A stretch of DNA of 64,000 nt, from positions 2,790,001 through 2,854,000 of the forward strand of contig NZ_CP095552.1 in assembly GCF_023078355.1 (NCBI RefSeq), in the 5' to 3' direction. The position numbers and the translations under genes are program-made. Numbering within the stretch: the first letter of the stretch is position 1; each line of letters begins with the position of its first letter. This DNA is from Gordonia hongkongensis (lineage in GTDB: Bacteria; Actinomycetota; Actinomycetes; Mycobacteriales; Mycobacteriaceae). Shown piece by piece: positions 37,746 through 47,129 of the stretch. The notes under the pieces are model-generated. The model was not told the origin of the DNA. It saw only the letters and a list, made by a program, of their open reading frames with translations, and ran no database searches.

Positions 37746-38063
37746 TCACGACTTCTGGATGGGGGTGGAAGGCTGTGAAGGCTTTTGGCCGCAATGCTTT
37801 TGGAGGACGAGGGAGATGAGGACGTTGCCGAGGTGGTGACGTGCCCCGGAGAGGTCGCCGATCGCAGCGAGGTGGCGGACGAGACCGATGTGTGCGGCGA
37901 GGTGGCGGCGTCGGTTCGAGGTGACGCTGAGGTGGTGGGCGCGGTGGAAAAACTGGTGGGTCGAGTATGGCGTGGGTGCTCGGTAGACGTCTCGCATGGC
38001 ATGCAGATACTGACGACGGTGGTCGTCGGGGGGCGAGTGCGTCTCCTTCGGGTTCTCGGTCAC
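37746..38063 (-). CDS. DUF3703-like protein
   Basis: 105 aa. Helical, His/Arg-rich: FFHRAHHLSVTSNRRRHLAA followed by HIGLVRHLAAIGDLSGARHH, close in pattern to DUF3703 (LERAHVL...H...HW.MLR...RD..EV.GQ). GTG start follows GAGGAATG. DUF3703 genes often occur in metal-resistance clusters; function unknown. The upstream operator at 38117 is shared with the divergent M56 gene. Confidence 0.5.
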   Translation of the reverse strand: MTENPKETHSPPDDHRRQYLHAMRDVYRAPTPYSTHQFFHRAHHLSVTSNRRRHLAAHIGLVRHLAAIGDLSGARHHLGNVLISLVLQKHCGQKPSQPSTPIQKS

Positions 38064-38116
38064 GGCGCATTCCTCGGACTGGTACGCGCAGGCCGGGTCA
38101 ACCCGCGTCAACTAAC

Positions 38117-38133
38117 TACTATAAAACCTAGTA
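38117..38133. promoter_or_regulatory. BlaI/CopY-type operator 2 (TACTA-N7-TAGTA)
   Basis: TACTATAAAACCTAGTA, between the DUF3703-like gene (minus) and the M56 peptidase gene (plus), 54 bases from the former start. Confidence 0.65.
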
Positions 38134-38298
38134 ATTGGCGGCGCGGTCGGTGCCTGAGTTGCGGCGTCACCGACGAACTTCTGGGGCATACTGGCTGGTG
38201 GTGCAGGTGGTGGGTCGCCGGGAAGGTGTGTTGAGTGTGGGTCTCAGCGAGCTGACGGCGGGGCGTCGAGGATCGAGGCGAACGATGGGTGAGCATCC

Positions 38299-39249
38299 AT
38301 GAGTGCAGCGGTGGTGTTAGTTGTTGCCGCGGGTGTGCTGGGCTGGTTGTGGCCTCGATGGATGGTTCGGGTGCAGGGCCGTATCGATGCTCGTTGGGTG
38401 TTGGTGGCCTGGCCGGCCGCGCAGGTCGTGTTTGCGATGTTGTGGGTGGGAGCTGTTGTGACGCTGGCGGTTCCCGGCCATTTCGGCATCCATTCGTTGT
38501 CCGAGGTGGTGTCGTGTCTGCGGGTGTTGTCACACGGCGCATCCCCGCGGGTGGAGGCGATCTCCGGTGGCGTGCTGGCGGTGGTGACCGGGGCAGCGAT
38601 TGTCCGAGCGGTGACGATCGCGGTGCGATCGGCGGTGCGGATGCGTGGTGCTCGTGAGGAGTATCTGCAGTCGTTGCGGTTGGTGGGCGCCCGCAGTGAG
38701 CGCTATCCCGACGTGTGGTGGCTCGCCGACGGGCGGCCGATGGCGTTTTGTCTGCCGGGTAAGGATGCCGGGATCGCCGCCACGACTGGGTTACAGGCGG
38801 CGTTGTCCGGTGAGGAACTCGATGCCGTCGTTGCCCATGAGCGCGCGCACCGGCGGCAACGTCATCACACCGTGGTGTTGGCGGCCCGCGCTCTCGGGCG
38901 TGCGTTTCCGCTGATTCCGTTGTTCAGCCGCGCGGGCCGTGAGGTCGCCGGCTTGGTCGAGCAAGCCGCCGATGCCCGCGCCGCCCAGCTGGTGGGTGCG
39001 CGGGCGGTCTGCTCGGCGTTGGGAACGTTGGCCCGTTCGGGGCCCGTGGCGGGCCCGGTGGGTGTGTTGTCGATCAGCGATTCGTCGTCCGTGGGGCCGC
39101 GGCTGAGCCGCTTGGACTCCGGTCACCGGTGCCGGTCGCGGCGTCATCATGTGGGTGCCGCCGCGGCGGTGGCTGGTGTGGTGGCGGTACCGACCACGCT
39201 GGCGGCATCCGGTGTCGTCGCGGCGATGGTGATCGCGATGTGTGTGTAG
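38299..39249 (+). CDS. M56 family membrane metallopeptidase (BlaR1/MecR1-like)
   Basis: 316 aa. Transmembrane helices at about 2-17, 33-55, 92-110 and at the C-terminus. The cytosolic peptidase loop carries the zinc motif HERAH (VVAHERAHRRQRHH, residues 179-183) and a downstream Glu in VEQAADARA. M56 proteins cleave BlaI/MecI-type repressors. There is no extracellular penicillin-binding sensor domain, so the inducer is unlikely to be a beta-lactam sensed as in BlaR1. It lies 14 kb from the only BlaI-like gene here, but shares its operator type. Confidence 0.82.
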   Translation: MSAAVVLVVAAGVLGWLWPRWMVRVQGRIDARWVLVAWPAAQVVFAMLWVGAVVTLAVPGHFGIHSLSEVVSCLRVLSHGASPRVEAISGGVLAVVTGAAIVRAVTIAVRSAVRMRGAREEYLQSLRLVGARSERYPDVWWLADGRPMAFCLPGKDAGIAATTGLQAALSGEELDAVVAHERAHRRQRHHTVVLAARALGRAFPLIPLFSRAGREVAGLVEQAADARAAQLVGARAVCSALGTLARSGPVAGPVGVLSISDSSSVGPRLSRLDSGHRCRSRRHHVGAAAAVAGVVAVPTTLAASGVVAAMVIAMCV

Positions 39250-39277
39250 CCGAGGCAAACCCGGGCGGGTCGGGCCG

Positions 39278-39931
39278 CTAGGGGTTGTTGAGAAGCTGCT
39301 GCATCCTGGCGATTTCACTTTCCTGGTCAGTGACGATCTGGCGTGCCAGCGCGATCGCCTCGGGCGATTGGCCGTCTTGAATCTCGGTCTTGGCCATGGC
39401 GATGGCGCCGCGGTGGTGTTCGATCATCTGGGTCAGGAACAGGCGCGACGCCTCGGCGCCTTGCGCGTCGCGTAGCTGCTGCATCTGTTCTGGCGACATC
39501 ATGCCCATCATCGACGGCATCGGGGAGGTACCCGGTGCCATCGAGGTACCCATGTCCATGTTGTGCCCCTGGCCCTCGAGTGGGGCTCCCCATTGCTTCA
39601 GCCACGACTGCATCTGCTCGATCTCGGGCTGCTGAGCGTCTTTGATCTGCTGGGCCAGACTGACGACCTGGGGGTTGATGTTGTCCTTCTCCAACAGGAT
39701 GTCGCTCATCATGATCGCCTGGGTGTGGTGCGGGATCATCTGCTGGGCGAACGAGATGTCCGCGCTGTTGTGTTCGGCAGTGGCCGCCGCTGAGGATTCG
39801 GTACTGGCCGCGCTGGTACCCATCCCCGACATCGAGGAATGATCCTCAGTCGAGGTGTCCGAACACGCGGCCACCACTGTCAGAACAGCCGCCGCGGCAG
39901 CAACGACGACACCCGTTCGTGTGACTCTCAT
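39278..39931 (-). CDS. DUF305 family lipoprotein
   Basis: 217 aa. Signal peptide with lipobox VVAACS (Cys 22). Two DUF305 four-helix halves each carry HH motifs: QMIPHHTQAIMMS and QMIEHHRGAIAMAK, joined by a Met-rich linker (HNMDMGTSM, SMMGMMSPEQM). The His and Met clusters suggest periplasmic copper or silver binding. ATG 39931 follows GAGGAGGAG. It shares a divergent promoter region and operator with the M23 gene. Confidence 0.88.
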   Translation of the reverse strand: MRVTRTGVVVAAAAAVLTVVAACSDTSTEDHSSMSGMGTSAASTESSAAATAEHNSADISFAQQMIPHHTQAIMMSDILLEKDNINPQVVSLAQQIKDAQQPEIEQMQSWLKQWGAPLEGQGHNMDMGTSMAPGTSPMPSMMGMMSPEQMQQLRDAQGAEASRLFLTQMIEHHRGAIAMAKTEIQDGQSPEAIALARQIVTDQESEIARMQQLLNNP

Positions 39932-39990
39932 CGATCTCCTCCTCAAGAGTGATACTTCGCCACCGCCCGGCGGCGCTTCGATAACAATTC

Positions 39991-40007
39991 TACTAACACC
40001 GATAGTA
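39991..40007. promoter_or_regulatory. BlaI/CopY-type operator 3 (TACTA-N7-TAGTA)
   Basis: TACTAACACCGATAGTA, 60 bases upstream of the DUF305 gene and about 195 bases before the M23 start; it could control both divergent genes. Confidence 0.7.
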
Positions 40008-40200
40008 GTTAGTCGCCTGCCCGGCACCCACAAAACGGGCGGTGAACTGCGCAAACAAAGCCGCTAATGCCTGATTAGTTCGCTTCGTAGTGGAGCCGCG
40101 TGTGACTGGTGGGGCACAAGTGACTTGTGGTGTGATCTCGCGGGTACACGCATGGCACTCGTGCGTGGGTCTACGACGTCCGCGGGAAAGGTCCGACCGC

Positions 40201-41136
40201 ATGCAGATGGTGTTGACATCGCTACGGGTCAAGGCGGGGCAGCAGTGGGGCCCCAAAGCGCTGGGGGTGGCAGCGGCGGTGTGCGTGGGCGTTGCGCCTG
40301 TGATTGCCACCGCACCGGCGGCGGCCTCGACCGATGGACATGTGGCCGGGGAGTTGATCGCGATCGTGCAGGACTCGGTGAAGGCCGCTTTGGGTGGTGC
40401 CGCGGCGGCGAATTTGGGGAAGCCGATCACGCAGGCGGCGTCCTGCCTGGGCGCTCAGGCCCAGTCGGGCAGTGTCGGCGATGCGGGCAGTGTGGCCGCG
40501 CTGCAGTGCTTCGGAACGTTTTCGCTCATTGATCCGATAGACGGGTTCCGGATCATCGACGCGTTACCGCTGGCTCGGCTGGTGGCCACCCTGATCGCCG
40601 CGATCGTGCCGCACGATCCGAACGAGCCGCATGGCCCCCAGCCGCAGGAACCCGGAACGCCGACGCCGCTGCTGCCCGGTAGTGGCGGTGCGGTGGCGCC
40701 GACTGCGGGTGAGATCACGTCCACCTTCGGTGACGGACGGGGCCATCAGGGCATTGATATCGGCAATGATCTGGGTGCGCCGATTGTCGCTGTGGCTGAC
40801 GGGGAGGTCATCACCTCCGGACCTGCCGAGGGGTTCGGGTTGTGGATGCGGATCCGGCACGATGACGGCACGATCACCACCTACGGCCACAACGACGAGA
40901 ATCTGCTCGAGCAGGGCGCGCGAGTACGGATGGGGCAATCGATCGCCACGGTGGGCAACCGTGGGGTGTCGACCGGCCCGCATCTGCATTTCGAGGTTCT
41001 CGACCCGACGGGAGTCAACGTTGATCCGGCACAGTGGCTGGCCGATCGTGGGGTGGTTCTGGCGATGGCCGCTGATGCCGACGCCCGCGCGCCGGGGCCG
41101 GTGGTGCCGCAGTGGGTCGGCGAACCACGCCTGTGA
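40201..41136 (+). CDS. Secreted M23 peptidoglycan endopeptidase
   Basis: 311 aa. Signal peptide (hydrophobic core AVCVGVAPVIATAPAAAS). A linker of helices and a Pro-rich hinge is followed by the M23 domain (about 165-290) with zinc ligands in GHQGIDIG and the catalytic HLHFEV. Zn-endopeptidase cutting peptide cross-links. ATG 40201 is used since GAAAGGTC lies eight bases before; the frame is open to 40090. Its first half has two Cys likely to pair. A probable target of operator 3. Confidence 0.88.
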   Translation: MQMVLTSLRVKAGQQWGPKALGVAAAVCVGVAPVIATAPAAASTDGHVAGELIAIVQDSVKAALGGAAAANLGKPITQAASCLGAQAQSGSVGDAGSVAALQCFGTFSLIDPIDGFRIIDALPLARLVATLIAAIVPHDPNEPHGPQPQEPGTPTPLLPGSGGAVAPTAGEITSTFGDGRGHQGIDIGNDLGAPIVAVADGEVITSGPAEGFGLWMRIRHDDGTITTYGHNDENLLEQGARVRMGQSIATVGNRGVSTGPHLHFEVLDPTGVNVDPAQWLADRGVVLAMAADADARAPGPVVPQWVGEPRL

Positions 41137-41154
41137 CGAACCCGGTGTGGTGGG

Positions 41155-41502
41155 TCAGGAACGAACGAGGCGAGCGATGGCCGCCGAGGCTTCAGCGATC
41201 TTCTCCTGCGCCTCGTCCCCGCCGGCGTGGGCGGCATCGAGCACACAGTGGGTGAGATGGTCGTCGAGCAAACCCAGCGCGACCCCCTCCAGCGCCTTGG
41301 TCAGCGCCGAAATCTGGGTCAGGATGTCGATGCAGTACTGCTCCTCGTCGACCATCCGATAGATACCTCGGGATTGCCCCTCGATGCGCTTGAGGCGGGC
41401 CAGGTATTTGCCCTTGTCGCTGATGTAACCGTGGGAAGAGTGTTCCGAGGCAGAGGATTCTTCCGGGGTGGAGGATTGTCCCGGTGCGGACGCAGCGGTC
41501 AT
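41155..41502 (-). CDS. csoR: CsoR-type copper-sensing repressor
   Basis: 115 aa DUF156 family. A disordered Ser/Glu-rich N-terminus is followed by the four-helix fold: LKRIEGQSRGIYRMV, YCIDILTQISA, HLTHCVLDA. The Cys-x-x..His-x-x-x-Cys ligands (C in YCID, H and C in HLTHC) are the Cu(I) site. Overlaps copB by four bases (ATGA), so it is the last gene of the copper operon and autoregulated through the boxes at 43672 and 47423. Confidence 0.92.
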   Translation of the reverse strand: MTAASAPGQSSTPEESSASEHSSHGYISDKGKYLARLKRIEGQSRGIYRMVDEEQYCIDILTQISALTKALEGVALGLLDDHLTHCVLDAAHAGGDEAQEKIAEASAAIARLVRS

Positions 41503-43661
41503 GGACTCACCTTCTCAGTGGATCGCGGTCGGTTGTGCTGCAGTGCACGCACTGTACTCGCGCCTGGGTGCAGGTCGAGTCGGCGTAACAGTTGCGCGTT
41601 GAGTGCGACCACGACCGTCGAGGCTGACATCAGGATCGCTCCGACCGACATCGGCAGGACGAACCCGATGGGCGCGAGAATTCCGGCGGCCAGCGGTACC
41701 GAGATCAGGTTGTATCCCGCTGCCCACCACAGGTTCTGCTTCATTTTTCGGTAGCTGGCGTCCGACAGCTCGATGACCGACAGCACCGAGCGGGGGTCGT
41801 CGCTGGCGAGGATGACCCCCGCCGAGGCGATCGCGACGTCGGTGCCGGCCCCGATCGCGATGCCCACATCGGCTTGGGCCAGGGCGGGGGCGTCGTTGAC
41901 GCCGTCGCCCACCATCGCCACCTTGCGTCCTTCGTGCTGCAGTTCGGCCACCTTGCTGGCTTTGTCTTCCGGGCGTACACCGGCGAACACCCGGTCGATA
42001 CCGAGGTCGTGAGCGACGGTGTGCGCCACTGCTTCGGCGTCGCCGGTGATCATCACGACCTCGACCCCGCGGGCGTGCAGCGCCTCGACGGCTTGGCGGG
42101 ATTCCCCGCGCACCTCGTCAGCGAGTTTGACAGCTCCGATCAGCTCAGTGTCGCGGGTGACATGCAGGATGATTGCGCCGTCGGCGCGCCAGCGATCAGC
42201 GATGGCCAGTTCCTGATGGCCCTGTTCCTCGAGCATGCGGGGCCCGCCCACCCGCACTGTGGCGCCCTCGACGCGAGCGGTCACACCGACCGCCGGTGAC
42301 GAGGTGAAGTCGGTGGCCGCGGGAACCGGCTGGGCGCGGTCGCCGGCCGCTGCGACAATTGCTCGCGCCAGCGGGTGCTCGCTGTCGGCTTCGGCGCTGG
42401 CGGCCAGGGTGAGCACGGTGTCCTCATCGACGCCGTCGGCGGCCGCGATCTCGATGACGGTGGGCTCACCCTTGGTCAGGGTTCCGGTCTTGTCGAACAG
42501 CACCGCATCCACAGTGCGCATGGCCTCAAGTGCCAACCGGTCTTTGACCAGCACGCCGCCGCGGGCGGCGCGTTCTGTGGCAATGGCCACCACCAGGGGG
42601 ATAGCCAAGCCGAGTGCGTGCGGGCAGGCGATGACCAGCACGGTGATGGTTCGAATCACCGCCTGGTCGGGTTGGCCGATGACCGTCCACACGATGGCGG
42701 TGATGATCGCTGAGCCGAGCGCGAACCAGAACAGCAGCGCTGCGGCGGAATCGGCCAGCCGCTGGGCGCGGGAGGTGGAGTTCTGCGCGTCTGCCACCAG
42801 GCGCTGAATCCCGGCCAGCGCCGTGTCGTCGCCGGTGGCGGTGATCTGGACCCGCAGCCCCGAGTCGGTGGCCACCGTGCCGGCCACCACCTGATCGCCG
42901 ATGCCGCGGCGCACCGTGCGCGATTCTCCGGTGACCATGGATTCATCGAGCTCGGCCGAGCCGTCTACGACGCGACCGTCGGCCGGGACGCTGGCCCCGG
43001 GGCGCACGATCACCACATCTCCGACCTGCAGCTCACTGGGAGCAACGGTGGTGATGTGGTCGCCCTCGACGCGTTCGGCCTCATCGGGCAGCAGCGCGGC
43101 CAGCGAGTCCAGGGCCGAGGTTGTCTGGGCCAGCGACCGCATCTCGATCCAATGCCCCAACAGCATGATCACGATGAGCAGGGCCAGTTCCCACCAGAAG
43201 TCCAGTTCGTGGTGCAACACACCGATGCTCGCACCCCAGGACGCCACGAAGGCCACCGTGATCGCCAAGGCGATCAACAGCATCATTCCCGGTGCGCGCG
43301 ACCGCAGTTCTGCAGAGGCGCCTACCAGGAACGGCCGCCCACCCCAGCAGTACATCACCGTACCCAGCACCGGTGAGACCCACTTCAACACTTCACCATC
43401 GGGTAGGTCATAGCCGATGAGCATCGCGAACATGGGCGAAAAGGCCACGACCGGCACAGCCAGGGCCAGCATGATCCAGAACAGCCGCCGGAACTGCCCG
43501 ACGTGATCACCATGCCCCCCATGCCCAGCGTGATCATGGTCTGCGCGGGCGCGCTCAGCATGGTGATCGTGGTGGTTGTGTGACGCTGCGGCGAGTTGGC
43601 CGTGGTGGCGTTCATCGGCGGCGTCGTGACCGACGTGCTCAGGGGAAGAGTGCTCGTTCAT
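41499..43661 (-). CDS. copB: P1B-type copper/silver-translocating ATPase, CPH type
   Basis: 720 aa. A His-rich N-terminus (HHDHH, DHAGHGGHGDH) replaces the HMA domain. Eight-helix P1B core: transport motif CPHALGLAIPL, phosphorylation DKTGTLTKGE, TGE, and GDGVNDAPALAQADVG. CPH with a His-rich tail marks the CopB group (Cu(II)/Cu(I)/Ag export). Overlaps copA upstream and csoR downstream by four bases each. A CsoR-type box lies just upstream within copA. Confidence 0.93.
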   Translation of the reverse strand: MNEHSSPEHVGHDAADERHHGQLAAASHNHHDHHAERARADHDHAGHGGHGDHVGQFRRLFWIMLALAVPVVAFSPMFAMLIGYDLPDGEVLKWVSPVLGTVMYCWGGRPFLVGASAELRSRAPGMMLLIALAITVAFVASWGASIGVLHHELDFWWELALLIVIMLLGHWIEMRSLAQTTSALDSLAALLPDEAERVEGDHITTVAPSELQVGDVVIVRPGASVPADGRVVDGSAELDESMVTGESRTVRRGIGDQVVAGTVATDSGLRVQITATGDDTALAGIQRLVADAQNSTSRAQRLADSAAALLFWFALGSAIITAIVWTVIGQPDQAVIRTITVLVIACPHALGLAIPLVVAIATERAARGGVLVKDRLALEAMRTVDAVLFDKTGTLTKGEPTVIEIAAADGVDEDTVLTLAASAEADSEHPLARAIVAAAGDRAQPVPAATDFTSSPAVGVTARVEGATVRVGGPRMLEEQGHQELAIADRWRADGAIILHVTRDTELIGAVKLADEVRGESRQAVEALHARGVEVVMITGDAEAVAHTVAHDLGIDRVFAGVRPEDKASKVAELQHEGRKVAMVGDGVNDAPALAQADVGIAIGAGTDVAIASAGVILASDDPRSVLSVIELSDASYRKMKQNLWWAAGYNLISVPLAAGILAPIGFVLPMSVGAILMSASTVVVALNAQLLRRLDLHPGASTVRALQHNRPRSTEKVSP

Positions 43662-46015
43662 GCCGCTACCTTATACCCCTGGGGGGTATACGTCGAGGGG
43701 TTGGTGGGTGGAACTGTGGACGATGAGTGGGGCGGGCTGGTGAAGGCGCGCAGCCGCAGGCTGTTGCTGACGACGAACACGCTGGACAACGCCATGGCGG
43801 CCCCAGCCAGCATGGGGTTGAGCAGTCCCAGCGCGGCCAGCGGTATCGCGGCGACGTTGTAGGCGAATGCCCAGAACAGGTTCATTTTGATCGTTTTCAG
43901 AGTGGTGCGTGCCAAGGCGATCGCGTCGGCGGCAGCGTTGAGGTCGCCGCGGACCAGGGTGATGTCGGCGGCATGCATGGCGGCGTCGGTGCCGGTGCCC
44001 ATCGCCAGCCCGAGATCGGCGTGGGCCAGGGCAGCGGCGTCGTTGACGCCGTCGCCGATCATGGCCACAACCTTGCCGTCGGATTGCAGGTCGGTGATGA
44101 CGGCGGCTTTGTCGGCCGGCAAGACGTTGGCGATGACGGTGTCGATCCCGACCTCAGCGGCGACGGTGTCGGCGACGGTCTGGTTGTCGCCGGTCAACAG
44201 GATGGGCGTCATACCCAGTGCGGCGAGCCGGGCGATGGCGTGTGCGCTGGTGGGTTTGATCGCATCGGCGACCGCCAGGACCGCATGGGCGCGGCCGTCC
44301 CAGGCGACGAGTACGGCGGTCTGTCCGGCTTCTTCGGCGGCGGTCTGCGCCTCGTTGAGGTGGGGGTCATCCACGGCGATGCCGTGTTCGGCCAGCAGCG
44401 TCGGACGCCCGACGGTGACCACACGTCCCTGGACCGTGCCGCGCACGCCTCGACCTTCGAAGCTGCGGAAGTCTTCGACCTCGTCGAGCTGTCCGACTTC
44501 GGCGGCTGCACCAGCAGCGATGGCGGCCGCGACGGGGTGCTCGGAGGCATTTTCCACCGCTCCAGCGAGGGCGAGCACGTCGGCGCGAGTGGTGGTGGGG
44601 GAGGTGGTGACCTGGACGAGTGTCATCTGGCCCGTGGTGACCGTGCCGGTTTTGTCGAGGACAACGGTGTCGATGGTTCGGGTGGATTCCAGGACTTCGG
44701 GGCCTTTGATCACGATGCCGAGTTGGGCTCCGCGGCCGGTACCGACCAGCAGTGCGGTCGGGGTGGCCAGTCCCAGCGCGCAGGGGCAGGCGATGATCAG
44801 CACAGCGACCGCGGCGGTGAACGCCGCTTGCAGGGGATAGCCGGCGCCGATCCACGCGCCGAGGACTGCGATGGCGACGGCGATGACCACCGGCACGAAG
44901 ACGCTTGAGATCCGGTCGGCCAGTCGCTGGGCGTGGGCTTTGCCGGTCTGGGCGCGTTCGACCATCGCGGCCATTTGCGCGAGTTGGGTGTCCGCTCCCA
45001 CGCGGGTCGCCCGCACCCGCAGGTGCCCGCCGGCGTTGACTGTCCCGCCGGTCACGGTGTCGGCGGGGGCGACCTGGACTGGCATCGACTCGCCGGTGAC
45101 CATGCTGGCATCGACTGCCGAGGTGCCGGACACCACCACACCGTCGCTGGCGATCTTCTCGCCGGGGCGCACATTGAACTCGTCGTCAATGGCGAGCTCG
45201 CCGATCGGGATCCGATGCTGGTGGCCGTCCCTGATCACTGTGACGTCTTTGGCGCCCAGCTCCAACAAGGCCCGCAACGCCGCACCGGCTTGCCGTTTGG
45301 ACCGCTTCTCGAAGTATCGGCCGGCCAGGACGAACATCGTGACCCCCGCGGCGACCTCGAGGTAGATGTTGCCTGCACCGTCAGAGGCGCTGACCGTCAG
45401 GGTGAATCCGTGGGTCATGCCTGGTTGTCCGGCGGTGCCGAAGAACAACGCATACAACGACCACAACAGCGCCGCGGTGGTGCCGACCGAGATGAGGGTG
45501 TCCATGGTGGCCGCACCGTGGCGCAGGTTGAGCAACGCGGCGCGATGAAACGGCCATGCCGCCCACACGATCACTGGCGCGGCCAACGTCAACGACGCCC
45601 ACTGCCAGTAGGTGAACTGCAACGCCGGGACCATTGCCAGCGCGATCACCGGTACCGAGAGAACCACCGCACCGATCAGTCGGTGACGCAAGGCCACGAG
45701 CTCCCCGTCGTCGTCCGAAGGGTCATCGTCGGGGGCGGCACCTTTGGTGGGAGTGGCGGGCAGCGCAGCGTGGTATCCGGCCTGTTCGATGGTCTCGATC
45801 AGCAGGTGTGGGTCGACACCGGCGGGTGCGCTGACGTGAGCTTTTTCGGTGGCGTAGTTCACCGAGGCGCTCACTCCGTCGAGTTTGTTCAGTGTGCGTT
45901 CGATGCGTGCCGCGCACGATGCACACGTCATGCCCGACACGGCGAGTTCGACATCGACGGCGCCTGTCTGCTCGGCGGTGGCCGCAGGTGGGTGGATCGG
46001 AGCTGAGGTGGTCAT
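43658..46015 (-). CDS. copA: P1B-1 copper-exporting ATPase
   Basis: 785 aa. One N-terminal HMA domain with SGMTCASCAARIERTL (residues 28-43), eight helices, transport motif CPCALGLATPTALLV, DKTGTVTTGQM, and GDGVNDAAALAHADLG. Cu(I) efflux from the cytosol, fed by CopZ. It is followed by copB with ATGA overlap. Its last codons contain a CsoR-type palindrome. Confidence 0.94.
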   Translation of the reverse strand: MTTSAPIHPPAATAEQTGAVDVELAVSGMTCASCAARIERTLNKLDGVSASVNYATEKAHVSAPAGVDPHLLIETIEQAGYHAALPATPTKGAAPDDDPSDDDGELVALRHRLIGAVVLSVPVIALAMVPALQFTYWQWASLTLAAPVIVWAAWPFHRAALLNLRHGAATMDTLISVGTTAALLWSLYALFFGTAGQPGMTHGFTLTVSASDGAGNIYLEVAAGVTMFVLAGRYFEKRSKRQAGAALRALLELGAKDVTVIRDGHQHRIPIGELAIDDEFNVRPGEKIASDGVVVSGTSAVDASMVTGESMPVQVAPADTVTGGTVNAGGHLRVRATRVGADTQLAQMAAMVERAQTGKAHAQRLADRISSVFVPVVIAVAIAVLGAWIGAGYPLQAAFTAAVAVLIIACPCALGLATPTALLVGTGRGAQLGIVIKGPEVLESTRTIDTVVLDKTGTVTTGQMTLVQVTTSPTTTRADVLALAGAVENASEHPVAAAIAAGAAAEVGQLDEVEDFRSFEGRGVRGTVQGRVVTVGRPTLLAEHGIAVDDPHLNEAQTAAEEAGQTAVLVAWDGRAHAVLAVADAIKPTSAHAIARLAALGMTPILLTGDNQTVADTVAAEVGIDTVIANVLPADKAAVITDLQSDGKVVAMIGDGVNDAAALAHADLGLAMGTGTDAAMHAADITLVRGDLNAAADAIALARTTLKTIKMNLFWAFAYNVAAIPLAALGLLNPMLAGAAMALSSVFVVSNSLRLRAFTSPPHSSSTVPPTNPSTYTPQGYKVAA
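43672..43690. promoter_or_regulatory. CsoR box within the 3' end of copA
   Basis: TATACCCCTGGGGGGTATA, 8-bp inverted arms with three-base centre, the classic actinobacterial CsoR site. It lies 11 bases upstream of copB. Confidence 0.8.
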
Positions 46016-46077
46016 GGGGGAGTTCCTCGTGGGTGAATGCCTCGGCGCAATGCCCCGGGGTGGCGCTGGTCAGCGAG

Positions 46078-47037
46078 TTAGTGTCCGGCGTGCGGATCGG
46101 CCGAGGGGGCCGTGGAGTCAGGTGTCGGGGCAGGGGTGCCGGTGGGGGCATCGAGAACGAAGGTGGCGGTGTGCACAGCGCCGTCGACCTGGAAGTCGAG
46201 GTAGAGCAGATAGCGGCCCGGGGTGGGGGCGGTGGTGGCGAAGCGGACCTGTGGTCCCGCTAGTTGACCGGCGGTCGGTGCCACGCCCTCAGGGTGAACA
46301 TGCAGGTAGGCCAGGTCGCCTTGACGCAGGGCCACCAAGTGACCGAAAGCGCCCAGATACGGCTGCAGGGTGGTAACCGGTTGTCCTGCTCGGCGCACGG
46401 TGACGGTCAGTTCGGACTCGGCGCCCGCGCGCAGATGACCGGCCAGCTCGATGTCGAACCCGTCGACGGATGACTGTCGTGATTCGGCGGTGGGTGGGGC
46501 CGGCTGGTAGTCACCGCTGACTTCGACGGTGCTGGTGAGGGTGAGGGGTTGGCCGGTGGCGGCGGGCACGAAGTCGGCGTAGATCCGGTAGCTGCCTCCC
46601 GTCGCCCACTGCCAGGGCAGCGTCCAGCGCCCTTCGGGCGAGAGGGTGGGGTGCACGTGTCGGAAGTGGGTGCCATCCGCGCGGACGACGATCAGGTGCA
46701 GCTGCTTGTCGTGCTCGGTGGCGAAGTCGGTGACCGCGGTCCCGGCGGCATCGAGGATCTCAAAGCTCAATGGAGCCTGCACCCCGGACGCATGGGGTGC
46801 CACCACATTCCCCAGGATGAAGCCGGCTGCTGCCATCGAAACTCCGCGAACCTGATCGGCCCCCGGAGACGAGGCGGATGTTCGCGACTGTGGTGCAGCA
46901 TTGTGATCGGCATGGGCGGACTCAGCCGGGGAGGTCGACGCCCTGTCGGGAGCGACACCAGCGGCGATGGCGTACGCCGCAGCGAAAACTATCAGCAGGG
47001 CCGCGGCGAAGACGCCGAGCTTGGTTGGAACATTCAT
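46078..47037 (-). CDS. Secreted/membrane-anchored copper-cluster protein, His-rich ends
   Basis: 319 aa. N-terminal hydrophobic segment (about 8-27), then a polar linker and two beta domains with HFRHVHPTLSPEGRW and YLHVHPEGVAP motifs (His/aromatic, possible metal sites); the C-terminus ends DPHAGH. The layout is common beside copA/copZ in actinobacteria, but no function is established. ATG 47037 follows AGGAAT. It lies 63 bases upstream of copA on the same strand. Confidence 0.7.
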   Translation of the reverse strand: MNVPTKLGVFAAALLIVFAAAYAIAAGVAPDRASTSPAESAHADHNAAPQSRTSASSPGADQVRGVSMAAAGFILGNVVAPHASGVQAPLSFEILDAAGTAVTDFATEHDKQLHLIVVRADGTHFRHVHPTLSPEGRWTLPWQWATGGSYRIYADFVPAATGQPLTLTSTVEVSGDYQPAPPTAESRQSSVDGFDIELAGHLRAGAESELTVTVRRAGQPVTTLQPYLGAFGHLVALRQGDLAYLHVHPEGVAPTAGQLAGPQVRFATTAPTPGRYLLYLDFQVDGAVHTATFVLDAPTGTPAPTPDSTAPSADPHAGH

Positions 47038-47129
47038 CGTTGGATTCCTGTCATCGGTGGTGGCGACACCCACGCCGCCCGGGAGAGGCTGAAGTCGCCA
47101 GTGGGGCAGACACTTCAGCCCCTCGTCGG

